From NCBI GenBank assembly GCA_023430145.1, contig JAEZCD010000337.1, forward strand, positions 1-24,933: a stretch of DNA of 24,933 nt. Direction: 5' to 3'. This document shows positions 7,621 to 16,087 of the stretch, one piece after another (within the stretch, counting starts at the first letter, position 1; each line of letters begins with the position of its first letter). This stretch comes from Pseudomonadota bacterium. Lineage in GTDB: Bacteria > Pseudomonadota > Alphaproteobacteria > Rhizobiales > Methylopilaceae. The position numbers were made by a program, and so were the translations under genes. The notes under the pieces were generated by a model, which had not been told where the DNA came from, searched no databases, and saw only the letters and a program-made list of their open reading frames with translations.

Positions 7621-8252
7621 TGGCTACCCGGGAAATAGCGGACGAGCCTGCTCCAGAACCAGTCGCGAAGGGCGGGGAGAATCTCGAGCCGGTTCGTGCC
7701 GCGCGGGCGTCCTCCCGGCTGACGCGAACCGCTCGAAGGCGTGCCGCGCTTCGCGCCCGCGGGAAGGCGGCCCATGCCGGCCTTCGGCGCTCGCCGGGCG
7801 CCCTTCTGCTCGGCGGCGTCGTAGGCGGCGCGGGATTTTGCCGTCTTCAGCGTCTCCCAGGCCTGCAGCACGCGCGGCGCGAACACCGTCCTGTCGATCG
7901 CTCCCTCGCGCAGGCCGGACGCGACCGTGTCGGGGTGCAGCCATCGCATGAGCAGCGCCATGTGATGTCGCAGCTCCGCGGTCGACTCGTCCCGGTTCGC
8001 GCCGAGGACGCGATAGCAGCTCGCCGAGCGGTACAGCAGCACCTGCTCGACGAAGAAGCTCGCGGCATCGATCAGCCGCTCCTCCGACTGGCCCGTGATG
8101 GCGCCCGCATCGGCGAGCGCCTCCGCATCGCCGGCGGCGACCTCGAGCAGGAAGGTTACTCCGCGCGGAAGCGGAGCCGACCGGACCGTGCGAGAGAGCG
8201 ACGGCCGCTGCGTCAGCGTCAGGGCGGTCATCAGCGCCGTCGCGTCTCGCAT
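7617..8252 (-). CDS. J-domain (DnaJ-like) protein of the EPS operon
   Basis: 211 residues. About residues 78-142 form a divergent J domain: CYRVLGANRDES, a helix ending in MRWLHPDTV with the essential HPD triad at 106-108, then LQAWETLKTAKSRAAYDAA, the usual helix III-IV end. J domains stimulate Hsp70 (DnaK) ATPase activity. There is no G/F region and no zinc-finger or client-binding domain of DnaJ, so it is a class III J protein. The N-terminal 75 residues are helical; the basic Gly/Pro/Arg-rich linker and a short amphipathic tail (LRDWFWSRLVRYFPG) could touch the membrane. Start is ATG 8252 with GGGA six bases upstream; a TTG at 8258 overlaps the kinase stop. It lies between the autokinase and the TPR protein and is probably coupled to both. 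Confidence 0.82.
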   Translation of the reverse strand: MRDATALMTALTLTQRPSLSRTVRSAPLPRGVTFLLEVAAGDAEALADAGAITGQSEERLIDAASFFVEQVLLYRSASCYRVLGANRDESTAELRHHMALLMRWLHPDTVASGLREGAIDRTVFAPRVLQAWETLKTAKSRAAYDAAEQKGARRAPKAGMGRLPAGAKRGTPSSGSRQPGGRPRGTNRLEILPALRDWFWSRLVRYFPGSQ

Positions 8253-8254
8253 CC

Positions 8255-10591
8255 TCAATCCCGCTTCGCCGCGGCGAGCCGGCGGTTTCCGGGAGCCCTG
8301 TCATCCTTCAGCTCGGGCGGCTTGCCATAGGAATAGGCGTCGGCCCCGTAGCCATAGCCGTACCCGTACCCGTAGCCGTATCCGGCCGCCTTGGCGTTGA
8401 AGTGCGTGAGCACGGCTCCGACGACCGAGCACCGCGCCAGCTGCAGGCGCCGGAGCGCCGAACGAACGGCGCCCTTCCGCTGCTTGTCGGCCGCCACCAC
8501 GAAGATCGTCGCCGACGTGACGCTGCCGAGCAGCTGCGCGTCGGCGAGGCCGAGCATCGGGGGCGTGTCGACGACGATCAGGTCGAACACCTCCGCACCG
8601 ACCGACACGAGCGAGAACATGCGCGGTCCGGCGAGCAGGTCGGCCGCATTCGGCGGCAGAGGCCCCGAGCTCATGAAGGCGAGATTGGGATAGGCGGTCG
8701 ACTGAAAGAAATTCGGCGGCGCCCCGCCGCCGGTCAGATAATTGCTCAGGCCTTCGGCGTTGCTCTGGCCAAGCTTCACGTGCATCGACGGTTTGCGCAT
8801 GTCGGCGTCGATGACGAGGACCTTCTGCCCCATCAGCGCGAAATGCCGCGCGATGGCGAGCGCCGTCGTCGTCTTTCCCTCTCCGGGGCCGGCGCTGGTC
8901 ACCGCCAGCGACCGCGGCATGCCGGATTCGGTCGAGAATTGCAGCGTTGTCGCGAGCGAGCGGTAGGCCTCCGCCACGGGCGAGCGCGGATCCGACAGCT
9001 GGTCCTCGAAGCGCCCATTGGCGACGGTCGGGATCACGCCGAGGGTCGTGAGCCCCGACAATTGTTCGATCTCCTCCGGGACACGCACCTTGTCGTTGAA
9101 CAGCTCGATCAGATAGGCGAGGCCGAGCCCGGCCCCCGATCCCAGCATCAGCGAAAGCATCAGCGCGCGGCTGAGCCTCGGCTCCGACGGTGCACCAGGC
9201 GTGACCGCACGATCGACGACGAAGACGTTGTTGGTGCCGACGCCGCTCGCGATGTCGACCTCTTTGAAGCGCTGCAGCAGACTGTTGTAGAGGCTGCGAT
9301 TGGCCTCGACTTCGCCTTTCAGGATGTTGTAGCGGCCGCTCTTCTTCTGTGTCTCCAGAACCTCGAGACTGAGCTTTCCGATCCGCAGCTTCATTTCGTT
9401 TTCTTGGTGCAGCGAGCCCTCGTAAGAGGCCTTTATCGAGTCCTTGATGACCGTCACCTCGGCCGCGAGCTGGCGATCGATCTCCTTGATCTTATTGGTG
9501 ATCTGGACCATCGCCGGGTAGTTCGGCTTGAACGTCTCCAGCTTCTCCTCGTATTCGGTGACGAGTGCGTTGCGCCGGGCGCGAAGACCGTCGATGACGC
9601 TGTTGCTCAAAAATTGCGGCAGATTGATCTCGCTGGCGTTCTTCACCTGCTCCCAGGACTGCTCGTTCCGCATGCGCTCGGAGATCAGGCTGCCGAGCGC
9701 GGAGTTGGCCGCCGCCAAGTTGCTCGCCGCGATCGATGTCTCCTCGTTGACCTCGATGAGCTTCTCGCGCTCGGCGAACTCGAGCAGCGCCCGCTCCGAC
9801 TCGCCGAGCTTGAGCTTCAACTGCTTGATCTGGTCGTCGAGAAAGGTCCGCGCATAGGCATTCGCCTGGAAGCGCTTGTCGAGATTGGAGGCGATGTACG
9901 CATCGGCATAGGCGTTCGCGATGCGTTCCGCCCGTTGCGGGCTAGGATCCGTATAGCTGAGGTTGACGAGGCGCGACCCCGGCACGGGGCGAATCGCGAT
10001 GTTGGAGGCGACGATGCCCGTCGCCCACCCTTCGAGTGCCGAAGCCGGCGCCGAGGGCTCGCTCGGCGCCGGGCGCAGCAGCCCCTTCAGCGCGCTGAGG
10101 AGCGTCGGGTTGCGCGGCGCGAAGAAGGCCTTGTCCTCGGCGAGGCCCATCATCGAGACGACACGCTCGGCCATCGCCCGGCTCTTGAGCAGCTCGTACT
10201 CGGTCCGCAGGAAATCCGGGGCGCTGTATTCGGACGGCATGGTCGCGCCGGCGTCGACGACCTTGGCTGGCTGGCTGGCGATCTGAATCTGCGCCGTCGC
10301 GGTATAGAGCGGCGTCTTCATCGCCGTCGAGACGCCGCCGACGGCCACGAAGAGCACCGCGGCGCCGAGGATCAGCCATTTGTGCTTGAGGACGGTCCGC
10401 AGATGGCGCATCGCCATCGCCGCGAAATCGGTGCCCTCGACCTCGGGAACATGGCCATAGCCATAGCCATAGCCCGGGGTGCCGTAGGGATCGCGCGCGG
10501 CCGGCAGCGCGCCAGTGCCGACGGGAGCGAGTTGCTGCTCGCCGCTCGGACGACGGTCGTCACCCCCACTCTTCGCCGTCGGACTGAACAT
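8255..10591 (-). CDS. Wzc/ExoP-type polysaccharide co-polymerase and tyrosine autokinase (BY-kinase)
   Basis: A 778-residue inner-membrane protein that sets chain length and export of EPS and autophosphorylates on tyrosine. Order: cytoplasmic N-terminus with GYGYGYG (about 40-46); membrane helix 1 (about 71-90); periplasmic Wzz domain and coiled coil (about 95-470); membrane helix 2 (about 475-495); cytoplasmic kinase with Walker A GPGEGKTTTA (about 567), Walker A' VLVIDADMRKP (about 589) and Walker B DLIVVDTPP (about 668). The tail carries six GY units plus two more tyrosines (about 735-755), the expected phosphorylation cluster. The start was chosen at ATG 10591, with GAGG close upstream; GTG 10594 is the alternative. 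It follows the export lipoprotein by 27 bp. The PHP phosphatase two genes upstream should remove its phosphates. The double GY repeat is unusual. Confidence 0.95.
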   Translation of the reverse strand: MFSPTAKSGGDDRRPSGEQQLAPVGTGALPAARDPYGTPGYGYGYGHVPEVEGTDFAAMAMRHLRTVLKHKWLILGAAVLFVAVGGVSTAMKTPLYTATAQIQIASQPAKVVDAGATMPSEYSAPDFLRTEYELLKSRAMAERVVSMMGLAEDKAFFAPRNPTLLSALKGLLRPAPSEPSAPASALEGWATGIVASNIAIRPVPGSRLVNLSYTDPSPQRAERIANAYADAYIASNLDKRFQANAYARTFLDDQIKQLKLKLGESERALLEFAEREKLIEVNEETSIAASNLAAANSALGSLISERMRNEQSWEQVKNASEINLPQFLSNSVIDGLRARRNALVTEYEEKLETFKPNYPAMVQITNKIKEIDRQLAAEVTVIKDSIKASYEGSLHQENEMKLRIGKLSLEVLETQKKSGRYNILKGEVEANRSLYNSLLQRFKEVDIASGVGTNNVFVVDRAVTPGAPSEPRLSRALMLSLMLGSGAGLGLAYLIELFNDKVRVPEEIEQLSGLTTLGVIPTVANGRFEDQLSDPRSPVAEAYRSLATTLQFSTESGMPRSLAVTSAGPGEGKTTTALAIARHFALMGQKVLVIDADMRKPSMHVKLGQSNAEGLSNYLTGGGAPPNFFQSTAYPNLAFMSSGPLPPNAADLLAGPRMFSLVSVGAEVFDLIVVDTPPMLGLADAQLLGSVTSATIFVVAADKQRKGAVRSALRRLQLARCSVVGAVLTHFNAKAAGYGYGYGYGYGYGADAYSYGKPPELKDDRAPGNRRLAAAKRD
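8348..8383 (-). repeat. Imperfect hexanucleotide repeat encoding (Gly-Tyr)6 in the kinase tail
   Basis: Six successive 6-bp units (GTAGCC, ATAGCC, GTACCC and variants on the plus strand) encode six Gly-Tyr pairs in the tyrosine-rich tail of the autokinase. Unit number can change without shifting frame. Confidence 0.9.
10454..10474 (-). repeat. Perfect (GCCATA)3 hexanucleotide repeat encoding (Gly-Tyr)3 in the kinase N-terminus
   Basis: Three identical GCCATA units plus a further GCC encode GYGYGYG before the first membrane helix of the autokinase. This repeats, at the other cytoplasmic end, the Gly-Tyr theme of the C-terminal tail; the perfect units are prone to slippage. Confidence 0.9.
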
Positions 10592-10618
10592 CACCCCTCG
10601 TGCCGCCGACCTCGCACG

Positions 10619-11431
10619 CTAGATCAGGGTGAAGACGCCCGCCAGCGGCAGGGCCTTCAACACGTTGCCAAACCCCTCCTTGAGAGAGGATTTCCCGACG
10701 ATCACCATATCCCCTGCGGCGAGCTTCGGGTCGGGCGCGGTCCCTTCGCGAATCGGGTCCACGTCGAACCGGGCAACCGTCCGCTTGGCATTCACGGTCC
10801 GGAAGATCACGATCGTGTCGTCGGCGATCGCGCTCACCCCGCCCGCCGTCGCCAGCAGCTGCAGCAGCGTCATGTCGCCGCGAATGGGATAGACTCCCGG
10901 CTTCTCGACCGCACCCTCGAGGGTGATGCGCTGGCTGTTGTATTCCCTGACATAGACCGAGACCTGCGGGTCCCGCAGATACTCGGCGCCGAGCGCCTGG
11001 GTCAGCGCCTGCTCGACCTGACGGGCGCTTCGTCCGGCGGCGGAAACCTCCCCGATCAGGGGATAGTTGATCGTGCCGGCCTCGGAGACCTGCACCGTCT
11101 TGGACAATTCCGGGACCTTGAAGACTTGGATCTCGAGCACGTCGAACGGGCCGATCCTGTAGGCGGAACCGGACAGAGGCGGGGCGGCCGCCGTCTGGAC
11201 CGGGGCCGCTGGTGCGGCTGGCCGAGCGCCGGCCGGCGCAGCAGCCGCAGTTGCCGGCACGGCGGCGTGGTCCGCCGCGGCCGGAGTGACCGCGGAAAAG
11301 GCGCTCAGAGATGATTCGGGAGTCGCGCCGCCGTCAGCTGGTGTCGCGACCAGGTCGGTTTGTGAAGAACCGCTGCACCCGCTCGCCAAAGCTGCGATGA
11401 ACAGCAGAATCGGGATGGTGAGCCGTTTCAT
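10619..11431 (-). CDS. Polysaccharide export outer-membrane lipoprotein (Wza/ExoF family)
   Basis: A 270-residue exported lipoprotein forming, in the family, the outer-membrane or periplasmic export channel for EPS. The signal peptide ends with a lipobox-like ASG-C19 (MKRLTIPILLFIAALASGC). An Ala/Pro-rich linker (about 25-85) precedes the poly-export domain (PF02563; YRIGPFDVLEIQVF to about residue 170) and one SLBB domain (ITLEGAVEKPGVYPIRG to about residue 225). It is much shorter than E. coli Wza, which has extra SLBB copies and a membrane-spanning helix, so it is closer to the short rhizobial type. Start ATG 11431 has GAGGGC upstream, and the signal peptide fits only this start. The first 98 bases overlap the end of the phosphatase gene in another frame. 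It pairs with the autokinase downstream. Confidence 0.93.
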   Translation of the reverse strand: MKRLTIPILLFIAALASGCSGSSQTDLVATPADGGATPESSLSAFSAVTPAAADHAAVPATAAAAPAGARPAAPAAPVQTAAAPPLSGSAYRIGPFDVLEIQVFKVPELSKTVQVSEAGTINYPLIGEVSAAGRSARQVEQALTQALGAEYLRDPQVSVYVREYNSQRITLEGAVEKPGVYPIRGDMTLLQLLATAGGVSAIADDTIVIFRTVNAKRTVARFDVDPIREGTAPDPKLAAGDMVIVGKSSLKEGFGNVLKALPLAGVFTLI

Positions 11432-12200
11432 CTCGCCCTCGCAGCTCGTCACGAACCGCCGCAGCGTGAGGCCCGGGCAAGTCGCTCGGTTGTACATTAC
11501 AAAAGATACCGCGCGGGCGGGTGACAAGCAAATGACGGGCCTCCTCGGGGCCGGCCAGGCGCTCGGCCGCCTGCAGCCCGTCGAGAAGGTCGGGTCGGCG
11601 GGACCCCATATTGTGGGCATCGCTGGCGAGGATGTGGACCAAGCCCTCCTCCAGCATCCGCTCGGCCCAGTAGCGCGGCCGGCGCCCGAACGCGCCGCGC
11701 AGCGATCCGGACGTCACCTGCATCCAGACACCCTGTGCGACCAGCCGCGCGATGACATCGTATTTGGCGTCGATCCAGGAGAGCCGCTCCGGATGCGTCA
11801 GCACCGGAACGTATCCGGCCAAGGACACCTCGAAGAACAGCTCCTCGAGGCGGGGCGGCACCACGTGGTGCGGCGGCTCGACGAGGACATAGGCGGAGTC
11901 GGCGAGCGAGAGCAGGCGGCCCTGCCGCAGACCGGTGACGAAGGTCGGTGTGACGTGGTTGTCCGCGCCGGCGAGGAGCCGCAGCGGAATGTCCGCATCG
12001 TCGAGGCGCGCCTGCAGCTCCGCCACCCGCCGCCGGATGTCCGGGCCCGAATTCTCATAGAGTCCCGGCACGATATGCGGCGTGCAGACAACGCACTCCA
12101 CGCCCTGCGAGGCATAGGCGCGGGCCATCTCGAGCGATGTCTCCAGGTCAGGAGCGCCGTCGTCGATGCCCGGCAGGATATGACTGTGGAGGTCAAGCAT
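11334..12200 (-). CDS. CpsB/CapC-type PHP tyrosine-protein phosphatase
   Basis: A 288-residue manganese-dependent protein-tyrosine phosphatase of the PHP superfamily, expected to dephosphorylate the autokinase and so cycle EPS assembly. Metal-binding motifs: LDLHSHILPGIDDG at the N-terminus (H5, H7, D13/D14), CTPHIVPG, LTHPER and ASDAHNM, in the family's order. ATG 12200 starts directly at the first motif, as in homologues; a TTG at 12215 adds five residues. The C-terminus (about residue 257 on, ending RVQRFFTNRPGRDTS) is read through the 5' end of the lipoprotein gene, overlapping it by 98 bp in a different frame. It is the first gene of the export operon; the shared 249-bp control region separates it from the divergent FecR-like gene. 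Confidence 0.93.
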   Translation of the reverse strand: MLDLHSHILPGIDDGAPDLETSLEMARAYASQGVECVVCTPHIVPGLYENSGPDIRRRVAELQARLDDADIPLRLLAGADNHVTPTFVTGLRQGRLLSLADSAYVLVEPPHHVVPPRLEELFFEVSLAGYVPVLTHPERLSWIDAKYDVIARLVAQGVWMQVTSGSLRGAFGRRPRYWAERMLEEGLVHILASDAHNMGSRRPDLLDGLQAAERLAGPEEARHLLVTRPRGIFCNVQPSDLPGPHAAAVRDELRGRDETAHHPDSAVHRSFGERVQRFFTNRPGRDTS

Positions 12201-12449
12201 GTGAATCGGTATCAAAATTCCGTGTCAAACTTGGCTATGCGAGCAATCCCGTCCTACCGCCCCATTGGAATTTTCCGGGTGCCGGACAGCACCTATGCGG
12301 GGAGTTCCTTAAAGTTTCTGCGAAACCCTTCCTGCGAGAAAGCATGACGGCCTTCGTCCGTTTCGTGCGGAAAGGGGTGTTGCATATCCAACACGCATTG
12401 TGACTCCTAGGTTTCAATTCAGCGCACTTCGCTTGCGGGAGCAACGGCA
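12201..12449. promoter_or_regulatory. Divergent control region between the phosphatase-led and polymerase-led operons, with three dyads
   Basis: AT-richer than its surroundings. Dyads: GTTTC-TGC-GAAAC (12314-12326), TTTC-GTGCG-GAAA (12361-12373) and GTGTTG-CATATC-CAACAC (12377-12394). Between the first two, 12328-12342 (CTTCCTGCGAGAAAG) repeats the same TTYC-TGCG-GAAA theme loosely. The clustering in the one region that should control export and polymerisation genes suggests operator sites. No sigma-70 promoter could be placed with confidence. Confidence 0.45.
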
Positions 12450-12866
12450 ATGCCGCACTCTCCCGGCGTGGATGGCTCCGTGAGGTGGCCGCGTATGCTT
12501 GCTCGATCTGTTCTCGCGACCGCTTTTCTGGTTGCCACCGCCGCTGCCGCGGCGGCAGCCACCGTCACGCCCGTGGAAGGAGCGATCTCCGTCAACTCCG
12601 GTACCGGCTTCCAGCCGATCGCCGGCGCGGTCGAGGTGGTCCCCGGCGATCGGATTCTCGTCGGCGAAGGCAGCCGGGCGCAGATCCGGTTCTCGCTCAC
12701 CTGCGCGGCGAGCATCCCGGTCGGCGTCTTTGTCGTGCCGAGCACGCCGGTGTGCGAGCCGGGCGGCGTCGATCCGCGGCTGATTCTCGGCGGCTTGGTC
12801 GCGGCCGGCACGACGGCGGCCATCATCGCGGCTGCCCAGGGCGACGACAGACCGGCCAGCCCCTGA
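12450..12866 (+). CDS. Secreted FecR-like small protein
   Basis: A 138-residue protein of unknown function. A signal peptide (MLARSVLATAFLVATAAAAAAA, residues 16-37) is followed by a short domain like the start of FecR-type beta domains: VTPVEGAISVNSGTGFQPIA then VVPGDRILVGEGSRAQIRFS. Two cysteines follow about 20 residues apart (TCAAS, VCEPG), possibly a disulphide. A hydrophobic Gly/Ala segment near the C-terminus (about 112-130, ILGGLVAAGTTAAIIAAA) could be a membrane helix. ATG 12450 has GGGAG eight bases upstream; ATG 12495 (GAGG upstream) would start right at the signal peptide. It leads the polymerase operon, whose next gene begins 14 bp after its stop. I infer an envelope-facing or structural role in EPS assembly; nothing in it is catalytic. 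Confidence 0.75.
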   Translation: MPHSPGVDGSVRWPRMLARSVLATAFLVATAAAAAAATVTPVEGAISVNSGTGFQPIAGAVEVVPGDRILVGEGSRAQIRFSLTCAASIPVGVFVVPSTPVCEPGGVDPRLILGGLVAAGTTAAIIAAAQGDDRPASP

Positions 12867-12879
12867 GGCTGGCGCGTCC

Positions 12880-14397
12880 GTGCGCGGGCTGTGTGCCGCG
12901 GCGGCCGTCGTCCTCATTCTCGCCATCGTGCTCGGGGGTGGAACGCGGGCCGGCTTCCTCGCAGATGTCGTCGTTCAGATCGCCGCCAGCATTCTCCTCT
13001 GTCTCGCCACATGGCGCTGGGCGGGCTCGCCCAGGGGTGCGATCGGGAAGCTCGGCTGGATCATGCTCGTGACCCTCGCGGGCCTCCTCGTCCTCCAACT
13101 CGCACCGATCTTTCCCGGCCTGGCGCCGGATATCGCCGCTCCGCTGCCCGCCGGCTCGCCGGAGATCTCGAGCGACGGCCGCTGGCGACTCTCGTGGGCG
13201 CCGCAGGCGACTTGGACGGCCGTCGCCTCGCTGATCGTTCCGCTCGCCATATTGGGCGCCGTCGCTCAGCTGGACCTTTCGGGACGGCTGCTGCTGTGGC
13301 GGATCGTCCTCGGTCTCGGCATCGCCGCGGTGGTGCTCGGCTTTCTGCAGGTCGCTCAGGGGCCGGACAGCTCGCTGCGATTTTTCGAGGTCACCAACCC
13401 CACCGATGCCGTCGGGTTCTTCGCCAACCGCAATCATTTCGCCGCCCAGCTCTACATCACGCTGGCGTTCGCGGCGGTCTGGATCTCGGCGGCCGCGCGC
13501 GCCCTCACCCGCCGCGGCGCGCTGAAGACCGCCACCGCGCTCTCGATCGCCGGCGCTTCGGCATTGCTTATCGTGATCACCGTCGGCCTCGCGCTCGCCC
13601 GGTCGCGAGCCGGTCTGATCCTCGCCATGCCTGCCGTCGTCGGCATCGGCGCGATGGCTCTGGTCGCGGCCCCCCGCGAGGGCGGTGTCCCGCGGGCGCG
13701 CTGGAGCAGCGCGCGGACGGTGCTGCTCGCGCTCGGCGTCGCCGTTCTCGTCGCCGCGCAATTCGGCCTCGCGCGTGTCGCCACGCGCTTCGACGGCGGC
13801 CACGTGCTGGACGATCTGCGCGTTCCGCTGAACATCACCACGTTCCAGACCGCCTGGTCGGCGCTTCCCTTCGGTACCGGCCTCGGCTCCTTCGTGCCCG
13901 TCTACGCGACCGTGGAGAAGCCTGCCGACGCCTTCGCCGGTTATGCCAACCGTGCGCACAACGATCTGGCGGAGCTGCTGCTGGAGACCGGCATCGTCGG
14001 CCTCGCGCTGCTGATCCTGTTCCTCGTCTGGTACATACCGCGCGCCATCCGGGCCTGGCGCGCGCCCGCCGTCGACGCCGATCCCGCTGGGGTCGATCTG
14101 GAGCGGGCGGCGACGCTCGTCATCGCCCTCGTGCTCGCACACTCGCTGGTGGACTATCCGCTGCGGACGACGGCGGTCAGCGCGCTGTTCTCCTTCGCCT
14201 GCGCGCTTCTCGTCCCACCCCCGCCGCCCCGCGAGGCACCCGCCCGAACCAGCGGCGACTCGAGCGCGGCGAGGCGCCCGCGCCCGCCGCCCCTGTTCAG
14301 CGAGCCCGCCTTGCCGGACCCGGCGGCCCCGAAGGGCGAGGTGGGCGCCTGGAACGACAAGATCGAGTGGCCGGACGCGTGGAAATCCGACCGCTGA
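12880..14397 (+). CDS. O-antigen ligase/polymerase-like (Wzy-type) membrane protein
   Basis: A 505-residue inner-membrane protein with about ten to twelve hydrophobic helices and the Wzy_C/WaaL family (PF04932) signature. GFFANRNHFAAQ lies in the middle; a large periplasmic loop follows, ending TFQTAWSALPFGTGLGSF; then RAHNDLAELLLETGIVG comes before the last helices. The conserved Arg and His of these motifs are used in ligases and polymerases of this family. In an EPS locus with flippase and co-polymerase it is most likely the repeat-unit polymerase; a ligase cannot be excluded. The C-terminal 75 residues are Pro/Arg-rich and cytoplasmic. GTG 12880 is the start, since the upstream gene ends 13 bp before it and GAGG precedes it. 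Confidence 0.9.
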   Translation: MRGLCAAAAVVLILAIVLGGGTRAGFLADVVVQIAASILLCLATWRWAGSPRGAIGKLGWIMLVTLAGLLVLQLAPIFPGLAPDIAAPLPAGSPEISSDGRWRLSWAPQATWTAVASLIVPLAILGAVAQLDLSGRLLLWRIVLGLGIAAVVLGFLQVAQGPDSSLRFFEVTNPTDAVGFFANRNHFAAQLYITLAFAAVWISAAARALTRRGALKTATALSIAGASALLIVITVGLALARSRAGLILAMPAVVGIGAMALVAAPREGGVPRARWSSARTVLLALGVAVLVAAQFGLARVATRFDGGHVLDDLRVPLNITTFQTAWSALPFGTGLGSFVPVYATVEKPADAFAGYANRAHNDLAELLLETGIVGLALLILFLVWYIPRAIRAWRAPAVDADPAGVDLERAATLVIALVLAHSLVDYPLRTTAVSALFSFACALLVPPPPPREAPARTSGDSSAARRPRPPPLFSEPALPDPAAPKGEVGAWNDKIEWPDAWKSDR

Positions 14398-14569
14398 GCT
14401 TTACGCTGGGGCAGCGCGTTCGTCCGACGGGCGGGTGATTCTCGAAGGCGCGTCTTGCGGACGGATGCCGATCCTTGGCAGGGTCGCTTCGGTGCACTCC
14501 CTCCTCGACGTCGGCGAAGTGCCGTCTCGCAAAGGCGGGGCGCGCGATTCTTCGGATGCGAGGGACCCG

Positions 14570-15559
<990 letters not shown>

Positions 15560-15903
15560 AGTCCGGCGCGAGGTCGAGCGCATGCTTGCCCGCCTGCATC
15601 GGCCTCGAGGCCCGATTCATCAGCTCCGGCGACGGCCGATCTTGGGGTATCGCCAGCACTCGATAGGGCAATCCGCGAATGATTTCCGGGTTCTCCCCGA
15701 TGGTCGGAGCGCTGCCGGGCAGCGATCCTTCGTCCCGGATTGGCGCCCATGCGGCAAAGCGTTGGGGGGCGCGGGTCCTGAGGCCGCCAGGGCACGAGGC
15801 CATCCCGCCCTGGCGGCCAACCGAGGCATGCGAAATCGTCACCGTGCGGGATCCGATGCGCCATCGATCGCGGCCGATCTGGGCCACAGCCGAGGGGCGA
15901 GCC
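15560..15903. other. Intergenic stretch after the UDP-xylose synthase gene
   Basis: About 340 bp with frames open on both strands but none with a ribosome binding site, recognisable domain or plausible composition. No terminator is visible directly after the UDP-xylose synthase stop, so its transcript may run on into the small membrane protein at 15904. The only plus-strand terminator seen is at 16178-16205. Confidence 0.5.
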
Positions 15904-15981
15904 ATGCTGGCCATCTATGCCGCGCAGGTGGTCTTCCTCGCGGGGCTCGGCTTCGCCTTCACGTTTCTCGTGCTCGAGTGA
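15904..15981 (+). CDS. Predicted 25-residue single-span membrane protein
   Basis: A short frame: MLAIYAAQVVFLAG followed by LGFAFTFLVLE, almost entirely one membrane helix. Support is a strong ribosome binding site (GAGGGG, eight bases before the ATG) and G/C-ending codons. The same frame is open further upstream (to 15679), but that part is unlike protein. It stands alone between the UDP-xylose synthase gene and the sRNA. I do not recognise it; small membrane proteins of this size often modulate larger membrane complexes, but no such role is shown here. It could be chance, since short hydrophobic frames arise easily in GC-rich DNA. Confidence 0.4.
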   Translation: MLAIYAAQVVFLAGLGFAFTFLVLE

Positions 15982-16060
15982 GGGCGCGCAGTCCACGAGC
16001 CCCGCGTCCAGCGCGATGCAGGCTTGCAATCGGCACGCCTTTGGACGTACCCTTCGCGCA

Positions 16061-16087
16061 TAAAAAAAGAGCCGCCCGGAGGGCGGC
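16061..16087 (-). terminator. Intrinsic terminator of the minus-strand sRNA
   Basis: A perfect 7-bp GC stem (GCCGCCC / GGGCGGC, 16071-16087) with a 3-base loop is followed on the minus strand by CT and seven T (A-run at 16062-16068 on the plus strand). This is a textbook Rho-independent terminator. Confidence 0.93.

Noticed and set aside
8402..11314. A 970-codon open frame on the plus strand opposite the autokinase and lipoprotein genes
   Set aside because: It is an antisense shadow caused by GC-rich codon bias. Its translation is Arg/Asp/Gln-rich without motifs, while the minus strand carries clear domains.
12206..12228. TTGACA on the minus strand (12228-12223) as -35 box of the phosphatase operon
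   Set aside because: A -10 box 16-18 bp downstream would fall at the start codon and no matching hexamer is there.
12823..14142. A 439-codon minus-strand frame opposite the polymerase gene
   Set aside because: It is a shadow frame, hydrophilic and low in complexity; the plus-strand frame has membrane helices and Wzy motifs.
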